The position numbers and the translations under genes are program-made. A stretch of DNA of 22,560 nucleotides from Treponema sp. (lineage in GTDB: Bacteria > Spirochaetota > Spirochaetia > Treponematales > Treponemataceae): positions 1 to 22,560 of the forward strand of contig JAEDJS010000034.1 in assembly GCA_016296205.1 (NCBI GenBank), given 5' to 3'. Below are positions 15,617 to 22,457 of the stretch, piece after piece (position 1 is the stretch's first letter; every line of letters starts with the position of its first letter). Under the pieces are notes generated by a model. It was not told where the DNA came from. It ran no database searches and saw only the letters and a list, made by a program, of their open reading frames with translations.

Positions 15617-16405
15617 TTATTTGAGATATTTGTTAAGAATTTCGTCGTATTTGCCGTTAGCTTTGATATTTGCAAGACCAGCATTGAATTTTTCAATCAA
15701 TTCCAGGTTGTTGTTATTCATAACAGCCAATCCGTAAGGAGCTTCTGCACCAGACATTCCTTCTGGAATCTTGAGTTTTACACCTTCTTTAATGTTGTTT
15801 GCCATAATTGGTGTGTCTTCAAAACATGCAGCACTATTTCCGTTAATAACATCCTGGTACATTGTTGGTGAATCTTCAAATACTGTGATTGTAAAGTTGT
15901 ATTCATCTTTAAGAGAGTTTGCAAAAGACATACCTGCTGTTCCGTTTTTAACTGCAACGTTTTTGCCTTTTAAATCTTCAAATGAAGCAATTTTAGAATC
16001 TTTTGCAACAACTGCAGTCTGTGAAGCAATATAGTAACCATCTGAGAATTTCCATCCAGAAGCTTTTCTTTCGTCGTTGATTGTTGCACCGGCGATAATT
16101 GCATCAGCCTGACCAACCTGAACTGCTGTTACTGCTGCATCCCATCCAAGAACCTGCAAATCATAGTTAAATTTCTGATCCTTTGCAATTGCGTTCAAAA
16201 GTTCAACATCAATACCAACGAAATCTCCTTTTGCATTAGTGTATTCGAATGGCTTAAAAACTGTATCTGTTGCAACAATCCAGTTTTTACCTTCTCCACC
16301 TTTGTAAGAAAGGAAATTTTCTTTAGAAGCTCCATCTTTTTTAGCACATCCAGTAAAAGCAAAAGCCATAGAAAGAGCCAATACTACTGTAATAAGTTTT
16401 TTCAT
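15617..16405 (-). CDS. Polar amino acid ABC transporter, substrate-binding lipoprotein
   Basis: The 262-residue protein starts with a lipoprotein signal (MKK, hydrophobic stretch, lipobox FTGC with Cys20 as the lipid anchor), so it is tethered on the periplasmic side. The mature part is a family 3 solute-binding protein: FKPFEYTNAKGDFVGIDVELL near the N terminus, then the ligand-contact region GATINDERKASGWKFSDGYY, in which the Arg should hold the carboxylate, and FEDTPI with an Asp placed for the amino group. The exact amino acid is not determinable. The start has a strong GGAGG ribosome site. It stands 48 nt after radC on the same strand and is separated from its permease by a terminator, so it can be made in excess of the membrane components. 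Confidence 0.93.
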   Translation of the reverse strand: MKKLITVVLALSMAFAFTGCAKKDGASKENFLSYKGGEGKNWIVATDTVFKPFEYTNAKGDFVGIDVELLNAIAKDQKFNYDLQVLGWDAAVTAVQVGQADAIIAGATINDERKASGWKFSDGYYIASQTAVVAKDSKIASFEDLKGKNVAVKNGTAGMSFANSLKDEYNFTITVFEDSPTMYQDVINGNSAACFEDTPIMANNIKEGVKLKIPEGMSGAEAPYGLAVMNNNNLELIEKFNAGLANIKANGKYDEILNKYLK

Positions 16406-16453
16406 ATAATCCTCCGTATGAATTTATATTACAACTTTATCATAATTTTATTT

Positions 16454-17140
16454 TTATGAAAAGTCGTTCAGAAGACCATGTTCTCTAAATGAAAAATAAT
16501 CGTTTTTGGTAATGATTATGTGATCAATTAAACTTATACCAATGATTTCTGATGCTTTGCGTATTGCTTCCGTTGAATCTATATCTGCCTGACTGGGCTG
16601 GCAAAATCCAAAGGGATGATTATGAACGCAAATTATTCCGCTGGCTCTGTCTGTAATGGCATCTGCAAAAAGTTCCCGTGGATGAATAAGTGCTCTGGAA
16701 ATAGTACCAATAGAAATAACCCTGATGTTCATTATTTCTTTTGCACCGCTTATTGTTACACAGCAGAAATGTTCCCGGGATTCCATGGTGTAGTTTTGAA
16801 CAAAGGGTATTATGTCCTGAGGTTGATTGATAATCTTTCCCAGGTGATGAGTTTTACGGCGACCAAGTTCAACTGCAGCCGCAATTTTTAGAGACTGACT
16901 TTTTCCTATACCAGAAATGTTCATTAAATTTTCTATGCGTCTGTCTTCCGGTGAAGTGTCAAGAACGTTAAGAACTTGTTCGGCAAGTTTTTCTACTGGT
17001 GTCTGCCGGTTGCCTGTTCCAAGAATTAATTGAATTAGTTCAACATCGCTGGGAAATCCTATTCCGTAACGCAATGTTAATTCCCGTGTCTGAGGTTTTT
17101 GATTTTGAATTAAGGGGGTGATTTTATTTTTGTTTTCCAT
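16454..17140 (-). CDS. radC: RadC-family JAB/MPN protein
   Basis: The product of 228 residues has an N-terminal helix-hairpin-helix-like region (LMNISGIGKSQSLKIAAAVELGRR, about 67-90) and a C-terminal JAMM metalloprotease-like domain. The latter has the HNHPFGFCQPSQADIDST pattern, i.e. HxH...S...D zinc ligands. Although named for DNA repair, the family's biochemical role is unresolved, and members are often associated with mobile DNA or recombination. Length is normal for the housekeeping form. The ATG at 17140 has no Shine-Dalgarno sequence, and TATAAA ends 6 nt upstream. It sits between two importer gene clusters on the same strand and shows no obvious functional link to them. Confidence 0.93.
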   Translation of the reverse strand: MENKNKITPLIQNQKPQTRELTLRYGIGFPSDVELIQLILGTGNRQTPVEKLAEQVLNVLDTSPEDRRIENLMNISGIGKSQSLKIAAAVELGRRKTHHLGKIINQPQDIIPFVQNYTMESREHFCCVTISGAKEIMNIRVISIGTISRALIHPRELFADAITDRASGIICVHNHPFGFCQPSQADIDSTEAIRKASEIIGISLIDHIIITKNDYFSFREHGLLNDFS

Positions 17141-17146
17141 ACTAAA

Positions 17147-17152
17147 TTTATA
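17147..17152 (-). promoter_or_regulatory. -10-like element of radC, predicted leaderless
   Basis: TATAAA on the minus strand is followed by TTTAGT and then ATG, with no ribosome site. The 6-nt spacer ending in GT matches those at the permease and the FliG-like gene. Confidence 0.5.
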
Positions 17153-17235
17153 GTCAGAAATTTTAAAAAATCACCCAAAAGAATTGAATTTAAAATAAAA
17201 AAGAGACTTCCTCAAAAAAATCAATTTATGGAAAT

Positions 17236-17628
17236 TTATTCTTCTTTATCGGATGCAATAAGTGCTCCAAGAACTTTTGCAAATGTTTCAGGGTCCTGCT
17301 GGAACTGATTTTTTATTGCAATTTTCTTTTCCTGGATTTGTGGAGATGTAGTGATTAAATCTTGGGGTGTTGCGATTCCCAGTAGAATGCCTTTTTTAAT
17401 TGCTTCTATTAAGACTGCATTTTCTGTTGGCAAAGTCTGATAGGTTTCAAAGAATTTTTTCTTTTTAATTTCTTTAATAGCTTTTACGACTTTTGCACGT
17501 TCATCTTTAGAAAGTTTTTTGAGAACCATTTTACAGGTACTGCTATCTAAATCTGCCAGAAAGATAGCAGCCTTTTGTGGACCTGTAAGTGGTTTTTCTG
17601 TGGTCATAATAAAATTTGAATCTGCCAT
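17236..17628 (-). CDS. Small FliG N-terminal-domain-like protein
   Basis: The product is 130 residues from the ATG at 17628. Residues 13-60, beginning LTGPQKAAIFLADLDSSTCKMVLKKLSKDE, resemble the opening helices of the flagellar rotor protein FliG (LTGxQKAAILL..L). The middle and C-terminal FliG domains that contact FliM and MotA are absent. The C terminus, QDPETFAKVLGALIAS followed by acidic residues, is reminiscent of the FliF tail that FliG binds, a weaker resemblance. There is no signal peptide or membrane segment, and the central part is Lys-rich. The ATG is chosen over a GTG at 17664 because TATACT ends 6 nt before it. There are no flagellar genes nearby. The function is unknown; the FliG relationship is my reading of the sequence pattern. 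Confidence 0.65.
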   Translation of the reverse strand: MADSNFIMTTEKPLTGPQKAAIFLADLDSSTCKMVLKKLSKDERAKVVKAIKEIKKKKFFETYQTLPTENAVLIEAIKKGILLGIATPQDLITTSPQIQEKKIAIKNQFQQDPETFAKVLGALIASDKEE

Positions 17629-17634
17629 ACAGAT

Positions 17635-17640
17635 AGTATA
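17635..17640 (-). promoter_or_regulatory. -10-like element of the FliG-like gene, predicted leaderless
   Basis: TATACT on the minus strand is followed by ATCTGT and then ATG, with no ribosome site. If real, it rules out the upstream GTG at 17664, which would lie before the transcript start. Confidence 0.5.
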
Positions 17641-17671
17641 ATGTTCAATTTTATTTTTTACCACAATTATT

Positions 17672-18376
17672 TTATTTTTTTATTCGTTTATCAAATTTAA
17701 CTGCCAGAGTTGTTCCTACTGTCTGTAAAATCTGGACAAGAACAATCAGAAGAATAACTGCACAAATCATTACAAGAGTTTTATATCTGTAATATCCGTA
17801 GTTGATAGCAATTTTTCCTAATCCGCCGCCACCGATAATTCCACTCATAGCGGTATAGCCAAGAACTGTAGTAATTGCAATTGTCATATTAGAAATCAAA
17901 GATGGAACACTTTCTGGAATAAGAACTTTGTATACAATCTGGAAAGGACTGGCACCAAGGCTTTGAGCCATCTCGATTGTATTTGGGTTTACTTCCCGGA
18001 GACTGGATTCAACAAGTCTTGCAATAAACGGAAATGCGGCAATTACCAGAGGAACAATTGTAGCGGTAGTGCCCACTGTTGTCCCAACAATCACTCGTGT
18101 AAGAGGCATAACAAGAATCATAAGAATCAGGAATGGTACTGAGCGCAGAATGTTGAGGATTCCATTGAGAATTGCCATAAAAACTGGTGGCAGCGGGTGA
18201 ATGCCTTTTTTTTCTCCTGTAACAAGAAGCACCCCCAGAGGCAGCCCGATTAAGAATGCAAAAAAAGTGGAAAGAATTGTAACGTAAAATGTTTCCCATG
18301 TAGCAATAAGGAATTCATCTTTAATAATTTCCAGAGCTTCCATTGCTTTAGCCGGATCAAAAATATTTGCAAACAT
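17672..18376 (-). CDS. metI: Methionine ABC transporter, permease
   Basis: This inner-membrane permease has 234 residues with five hydrophobic segments. It shows the MetI landmarks RSVPFLILMILVMPLTR after the second helix, the EAA-type loop EMAQSLGASPFQIVYKVLIPES that engages MetN, and SGIIGGGGLGKIAINYGYYRY in the C-terminal half. A homodimer would pair with two MetN subunits. The ATG has an AGGAG site 8 nt upstream, and the gap from metN is 18 nt, so the two are cotranscribed. The stop is followed by an AT-rich stretch without a clear terminator before the FliG-like gene. Confidence 0.94.
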   Translation of the reverse strand: MFANIFDPAKAMEALEIIKDEFLIATWETFYVTILSTFFAFLIGLPLGVLLVTGEKKGIHPLPPVFMAILNGILNILRSVPFLILMILVMPLTRVIVGTTVGTTATIVPLVIAAFPFIARLVESSLREVNPNTIEMAQSLGASPFQIVYKVLIPESVPSLISNMTIAITTVLGYTAMSGIIGGGGLGKIAINYGYYRYKTLVMICAVILLIVLVQILQTVGTTLAVKFDKRIKK

Positions 18377-18394
18377 AAAAATACTCCTATTATT

Positions 18395-19396
18395 TTAGTT
18401 GATTTCTTCTACAGTGATTCCTGGAATTTCTGCAAAATACTGTAATGCTTTTCCCAGGTTTTCTCTTGTATCAAAACTCAGGAGCATAACACCAAAGGCT
18501 TTTTCTCCCACCGATTTTGTAGATGCATAACAGATGTTTGATTTGACTCCTTTTTCTTCTGCAAGGGCGGCAACTATTGGTCTGTTTGCAGTCTGACCTC
18601 CGTTAAAAACAAGACGGACAACATTCTGCTGTTTTACCGAAATTTCTTCTGCAGATTCAGTAGATTCCGGATAAACAAGTTTTTTTGCTGCAGTTGATTT
18701 TGGTCTGCTGAAAATTTCTTCAACTTGTCCCTGCTCAACAATAACACCATTTTCCAGAATTGCAACTCTGTTACAGACACTTTCTACAACGCTCATCTGG
18801 TGGGTAATGATGATTACTGTAATTCCCATTTTTTTATTAATGTCCCTGATCAGGTCTAGAATTGAATTTGTTGTTTTGGGATCAAGAGCACTGGTTGCTT
18901 CATCGCACAATAAAACCTTTGGATTTGTGGCAAGTGCTCTGGCAATGGCAACTCTCTGCTGCTGGCCGCCGCTTAATTGGGAAGGAAATGCTTTTGCTTT
19001 GTTTCCAAGGCCAACAAGTTCCAGAAGTTCCTGAGCTTTTTTTACCGCTTCCGATTTTTTTAGTCCTGCAAGTTCAAGGGGAAAGCATACATTTTTAAGA
19101 CAGTTCCTCTGCTGCAAAAGATTAAATCCCTGGAAAATCATTGTAATATCCCGCCGGAATTTTCTAAGTTCACGGTTGCTTAATGAACCAACATCTGTAC
19201 CGTCAATAGAAACTGTTCCTTCTGTTGGTCTTTCCAGCATGTTGATTGTTCTTACAAGTGTGCTTTTCCCAGCTCCACTCATGCCTATAATGCCAAAAAT
19301 ATCCCCGTCGTTAATTGTGAGGTTTAAGTCGTTTAATGCCTGAACTTCACCCTGGGCTGTGTGAAACTTTTTTGATAGATTTTTTATCTCAATCAT
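18395..19396 (-). CDS. metN: Methionine ABC transporter, ATP-binding protein with NIL domain
   Basis: MetN drives methionine import. Residues 1-245 are the ATPase: Walker A GMSGAGKST (38-46), Q-loop IFQGFNLL, signature LSGGQQQRVAIARAL, Walker B VLLCDEATSALDP and the H-loop IIITHQMSV. Residues about 260-333 form the C-terminal NIL domain (VVRLVFNGGQTANRPIVAAL onward), an ACT-like fold that in E. coli binds methionine and inhibits transport when internal levels are high. That domain separates MetN from other amino-acid ATPases and supports the methionine assignment. The ATG has a GGAGAG ribosome site. A strong terminator-like hairpin lies between metQ and this gene, with no room for a promoter between hairpin and ATG. 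Confidence 0.95.
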   Translation of the reverse strand: MIEIKNLSKKFHTAQGEVQALNDLNLTINDGDIFGIIGMSGAGKSTLVRTINMLERPTEGTVSIDGTDVGSLSNRELRKFRRDITMIFQGFNLLQQRNCLKNVCFPLELAGLKKSEAVKKAQELLELVGLGNKAKAFPSQLSGGQQQRVAIARALATNPKVLLCDEATSALDPKTTNSILDLIRDINKKMGITVIIITHQMSVVESVCNRVAILENGVIVEQGQVEEIFSRPKSTAAKKLVYPESTESAEEISVKQQNVVRLVFNGGQTANRPIVAALAEEKGVKSNICYASTKSVGEKAFGVMLLSFDTRENLGKALQYFAEIPGITVEEIN

Positions 19397-19410
19397 GCAA
19401 CTCTCCAGTT

Positions 19411-19455
19411 AAAAAAAAAGGGGCCTTCTTTCAGATTCAACTGAGAAAAAAGCCC
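19411..19455 (-). terminator. Long-stem terminator between metQ and metN
   Basis: On the minus strand GGGCTTTTTT-TCAG (one bulged C) pairs over 14 positions with CTGAAAGAAGGCCC around a 6-nt loop, TTGAAT; two of the pairs are G-U. A C and nine T follow directly. It is a textbook intrinsic terminator inside an operon, so it should act as a partial terminator or attenuator. Confidence 0.85.
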
Positions 19456-19480
19456 TCTAATCTGTTGGTTTTATTATAAC

Positions 19481-20323
19481 TTATTTTTTAAGAACATCAA
19501 GTGATTTTGATTTTCCTGGATAAACTCCAAATGGTTCAACATGTACACCAGAAACAGAAACAATGTGTGTGCCGTTTTCTTCATTGAAGTTGTTGAGGTA
19601 AGGAATATGTTCCATGTAGTTGGCATCAATTTCTCCGCTTTCTACAACAAGGTTTGGCTGAACGTAATCGTTGAATTCAACAATTTTAAGAGTAATTGAT
19701 TTTTCTGCAAGAATCTTTTTAGCAACTGCAAGAACTTCTGCATGTGGAGTAGGTGTTGCCGCAATAGAAACTGTTTTTCCTTTGAGGGCTTCGTAATCAA
19801 TAGAAGAATCATATCCGTCTGTAGGATTGTTGATTACAGAAATTACACCGCCGTTATATGTTGAAGCAATGTAATCTTTAACCTGCTGGCTTTCTACTGC
19901 TGCAACAAGTGCTTTAATCAAAGGGTTGTCCTGATTGCCGTCTTTTACAGCAACGATGTTTACGTAAGCCGATGAAGAATCTTCTACGAGAAGAGCATCT
20001 TTTGTTGGGTTAAGGTTTGCTCCAAGAGCATAGTTTGCGTTGATAAGTGCAAAATCAACATCCTTAAGAACCTTTGGAAGCTGTGCGGCCTCTACTTCGC
20101 TAAACTTAATGTTTGCCGGGTTTTCTACAATGTCTCTTGGTGTTGCAGTAATTCCTGCGCCCTCTTTAAGTTTGATGAATCCACCCTGCTGGAGCAAAAG
20201 CAAAGCTCTGGCTTCGTTTGTTGTGTCATTAGGAATGGCGATTGTGATTTTGTTTGATTTTGCACAGGAAATTGCAGTAAATGCAATAAGAGCTGAAGCA
20301 ATTACAGAAATAAATTTTTTCAT
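19481..20323 (-). CDS. metQ: Methionine-binding lipoprotein (NlpA/MetQ family)
   Basis: This is a lipid-anchored periplasmic-side receptor of the MetNI importer. The 280-residue product has a signal peptide with lipobox AISC (Cys20). The mature part has the family's layout, with GADLNxT-type features replaced here by ITIAIPNDTTNEARALLLLQQGGFIKLK near the N terminus, followed by VEAAQLPKVLKDVDFALINANYA, where the conserved substrate-binding asparagine/alanine region lies, and EHIPYLNNFNEENGT. The ATG at 20323 is preferred over an ATG at 20335 because GGAGGA lies just before the former and the latter is part of ATGGAGG. It is first in metQNI. Its leader contains an 8-bp perfect hairpin. Residual doubt is about substrate, since some homologues carry other ligands. 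Confidence 0.93.
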   Translation of the reverse strand: MKKFISVIASALIAFTAISCAKSNKITIAIPNDTTNEARALLLLQQGGFIKLKEGAGITATPRDIVENPANIKFSEVEAAQLPKVLKDVDFALINANYALGANLNPTKDALLVEDSSSAYVNIVAVKDGNQDNPLIKALVAAVESQQVKDYIASTYNGGVISVINNPTDGYDSSIDYEALKGKTVSIAATPTPHAEVLAVAKKILAEKSITLKIVEFNDYVQPNLVVESGEIDANYMEHIPYLNNFNEENGTHIVSVSGVHVEPFGVYPGKSKSLDVLKK

Positions 20324-20344
20324 TTTTTCCTCCATAAATAATTC

Positions 20345-20366
20345 GATTTATAATTTTCTATAAATC
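20345..20366. promoter_or_regulatory. Perfect 8-bp inverted repeat in the metQ leader
   Basis: GATTTATA (20345-20352) and TATAAATC (20359-20366) flank a 6-nt spacer, about 13 nt before the metQ ribosome site. It could be a repressor operator or a leader hairpin. It is AT-rich, so chance is not excluded. It shows none of the conserved features of a SAM riboswitch or T-box that I can recognise. Confidence 0.45.
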
Positions 20367-20386
20367 AATATTTTTTTAATAACTGA

Positions 20387-20415
20387 ATAATATAAAAAAA
20401 ACAGACAATTGACAA
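20387..20415 (-). promoter_or_regulatory. Candidate metQ promoter
   Basis: On the minus strand TTGTCA (20415-20410) and TATTAT (20392-20387) are 17 nt apart. The predicted start near 20380 would give a leader of roughly 55 nt containing the inverted repeat. Confidence 0.5.
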
Positions 20416-20515
20416 ATACTAATTTTGTATGAACAGTAATAGTTTTTTTCTATAACGGCCGGATAAAACCTTCTATTTGTTTGCTACTTGACTTAAATCT
20501 TAAAATAATTCAAAG

Positions 20516-20542
20516 TATAAAGGATATTTCAATTTTAGAGGA
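20516..20542 (+). promoter_or_regulatory. Candidate -10 and ribosome site of the GT8-acyltransferase gene
   Basis: TATAAA at 20516-20521 is a plausible -10 box, but no convincing -35 lies at the right distance; TTGACT at 20488 is 22 nt away. AGAGGA (20537-20542) lies 4 nt before the ATG at 20547 and fixes that start against an in-frame TTG at 20481. Confidence 0.5.
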
Positions 20543-20546
20543 TTTT

Positions 20547-22406
20547 ATGAATAGAAAAAATGTTCCTATATTTTTTGCCTGTGATGACAACTTTGTAAAA
20601 TTTACACTGGTTGCTTTTACTTCACTAAAGGCAAATGCAAACACAAAAGACTTTCATTATGACATTCATATCTTACATACAGAAATTAGTGCCAGAATGA
20701 AGAAAGAACTTCTTGCTCTTGGAGATGAAAACTTTACTGTAATCTTTGACAATGTTAAACATTTTCTAAGTGCTGTTCACCACCGTCTTCATGTTCGTGA
20801 CTATTATTCAAAAACAACATATTACCGTCTGTTTATTCCAGATTTGTACCCAGAACTTGACAAAGCAATATATATAGACAGTGATACTATAGTTTTAGGT
20901 GATATTTCTGAACTTTACAGCTATGAACTGGGTGAAAATTTTGTTGGTGCATGTAACGAACAGGCTATGACCCAGGAAGATGTATTTGGTACATATGTAG
21001 AAAAAGTAATGGGAATCAGCCGATGGGAATACTTTAACGCTGGTGTTCTTCTATTAAACTGTAAAAAATTCCGTGAAAAAAAAGTGCTTGATAAATTTAT
21101 GAAGCTTCTTCATGAATATACTTTTGTTGTTACACAGGACGAAGATTACCTGAACCTTATCTGTAAAGGAAAAGTTCTGTGGGTAGACAACAACTGGAAC
21201 ATGGAAGTATTTGGTCAGCTGCAGCCAGATGAAAGCAAATATAAGTTGATTCACTATATCATGGTTGCAAAGCCATGGCACTACGAAGATTGCCGTCTTA
21301 AACAGTACTTCTGGAAATATGCAGAACAGACAACTGTAATCGACGAAATTCGCCACGAACTGGAAACTTATCCACAGGAAAAGAAAGACCAGGATGCTTT
21401 AGGTGCACAGAAGCTTGTTAAGACAGCCATCGAAGAAACAAATCGTCCTGATAACTGGCTTAACCGTCAGACTTTGATTCACAAAATTGGAAAAAGAGTC
21501 CGCAGTTTTATCGAAAAGCCAGATGGAAAACAGTCAGAAGACAGATTGCGTATTCTTAAGAAAATTGATGAATATGAACTGGCCGGCCGTTTTGATGAAG
21601 ATGTAGAAGCTGATCCACCAACAATTCCTATTGTTCCGGGGCAGGTTGACTACGAACAGAAAAAACTTTCAAGCAGAATTAAATCTCATTTTGCATTTAA
21701 TAAAGCCAGACAGTTCCTTAGAAGACAGGAAAAAAAGAAGAAATTTATCCTCAAAGGCATAGAAGGTCTTGAAAACGTAGATTCTGTAGAAGGCGGCGCA
21801 TTCATCACCTGTAACCACTTTAATGCTATGGACAGTTTTGCAGTTCAGTCAATTTATGAAGAAATCATTAAAAGACGAAAAAAACTTAACCGTCATAACA
21901 AAAACATGTACAACACAAAAAGCCGTTTCTTCCGTGTAATCCGTGAAGGCAATTATACAAATTTCCCGGGATTCTTTGGAATGCTTATGCGCAACTGTAA
22001 TACTCTTCCACTGGCTGCAAATCATAAAGTAATGAATGAATTTATGACAGCCCTTAAGAATCTTACTGCAAAGGGTGACTTTATTCTTATTTACCCGGAA
22101 CAGAGTATGTGGTGGAATTACCGCAAGCCAAAACCATTGAAGAAAGGTACATTCCTTTTTGCAGCAAAGAATAACGTTCCTGTTATTCCAGCATTTATTA
22201 CTATGGAAGATTCTGATATAATTGATTCAGACGGATTCCCGGTTCAGGAATATACAATTCATATCTGCAAACCGATTTTCTGCCAGGAAGGATTCACTCA
22301 GAAAGAAAATATTGACTACATGATGTATGTAAATTATACAATGTGGAAGGATGTTTACGAAAAAGTTTACGGCATTCCACTTGTGTACGAAACAGAAGAA
22401 TTGTAA
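20547..22406 (+). CDS. Fusion of family 8 glycosyltransferase and PlsC-like acyltransferase
   Basis: The 619-residue protein has two catalytic modules. Residues 5-260 are a GT8 glycosyltransferase: PIFFACDDNFVKFTLVAFTSL at the N terminus, the metal-binding DSD (111-113) in KAIYIDSDTIVLGDI, FNAGVLLLNC (163-172), and the C-terminal H...KPWHY (236-246). Residues about 400-600 are an LPLAT/PlsC-like acyltransferase: NHFNAMDS contains the catalytic HxxxxD (His424, Asp429), and LIYPEQS (514-520) replaces the usual FPEG. A charged linker (about 265-395) joins them. There is no signal peptide or clear membrane helix, so it is likely cytosolic or peripheral to the inner membrane. Treponemes carry glycolipids rather than classical LPS, so sequential sugar and acyl transfer to a lipid is a reasonable but unproven role. 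It stands alone, with a terminator after it. Confidence 0.85.
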   Translation: MNRKNVPIFFACDDNFVKFTLVAFTSLKANANTKDFHYDIHILHTEISARMKKELLALGDENFTVIFDNVKHFLSAVHHRLHVRDYYSKTTYYRLFIPDLYPELDKAIYIDSDTIVLGDISELYSYELGENFVGACNEQAMTQEDVFGTYVEKVMGISRWEYFNAGVLLLNCKKFREKKVLDKFMKLLHEYTFVVTQDEDYLNLICKGKVLWVDNNWNMEVFGQLQPDESKYKLIHYIMVAKPWHYEDCRLKQYFWKYAEQTTVIDEIRHELETYPQEKKDQDALGAQKLVKTAIEETNRPDNWLNRQTLIHKIGKRVRSFIEKPDGKQSEDRLRILKKIDEYELAGRFDEDVEADPPTIPIVPGQVDYEQKKLSSRIKSHFAFNKARQFLRRQEKKKKFILKGIEGLENVDSVEGGAFITCNHFNAMDSFAVQSIYEEIIKRRKKLNRHNKNMYNTKSRFFRVIREGNYTNFPGFFGMLMRNCNTLPLAANHKVMNEFMTALKNLTAKGDFILIYPEQSMWWNYRKPKPLKKGTFLFAAKNNVPVIPAFITMEDSDIIDSDGFPVQEYTIHICKPIFCQEGFTQKENIDYMMYVNYTMWKDVYEKVYGIPLVYETEEL

Positions 22407-22414
22407 TTTTAAAC

Positions 22415-22447
22415 AGGCGGTTTCCAAAGGGGAGCCGCTTTATTGTT
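22415..22447 (+). terminator. Rho-independent terminator after the fusion gene
   Basis: AGGCGGTTTCC pairs with GGGAGCCGCTT (11 pairs, three of them G-U) around a 4-nt loop, AAAG, followed by TATTGTTTT. It begins 8 nt after the stop codon. Confidence 0.8.
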
Positions 22448-22457
22448 TTAAACCTAA

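Noticed and set aside
16454..17140. radC as a sign of a mobile element or anti-phage island
   Set aside because: No integrase, transposase, phage or restriction gene lies nearby, and the neighbours are ordinary transport genes, so it is read as the housekeeping copy.
17178..17225. Possible terminator after the FliG-like gene (GAGG-AAG-TCTC then six T on the minus strand)
   Set aside because: The stem has only four pairs including one G-U, too weak to call despite the T tract.
20409..20442. Consensus TTGACA on the plus strand as -35 of the GT8-acyltransferase gene
   Set aside because: No acceptable -10 hexamer lies 16-18 nt downstream, and it overlaps the better minus-strand metQ promoter.
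20324..20480. SAM riboswitch or T-box upstream of metQ
   Set aside because: I searched the leader for kink-turn, pseudoknot or T-box-like sequence and saw only one simple AT-rich hairpin.
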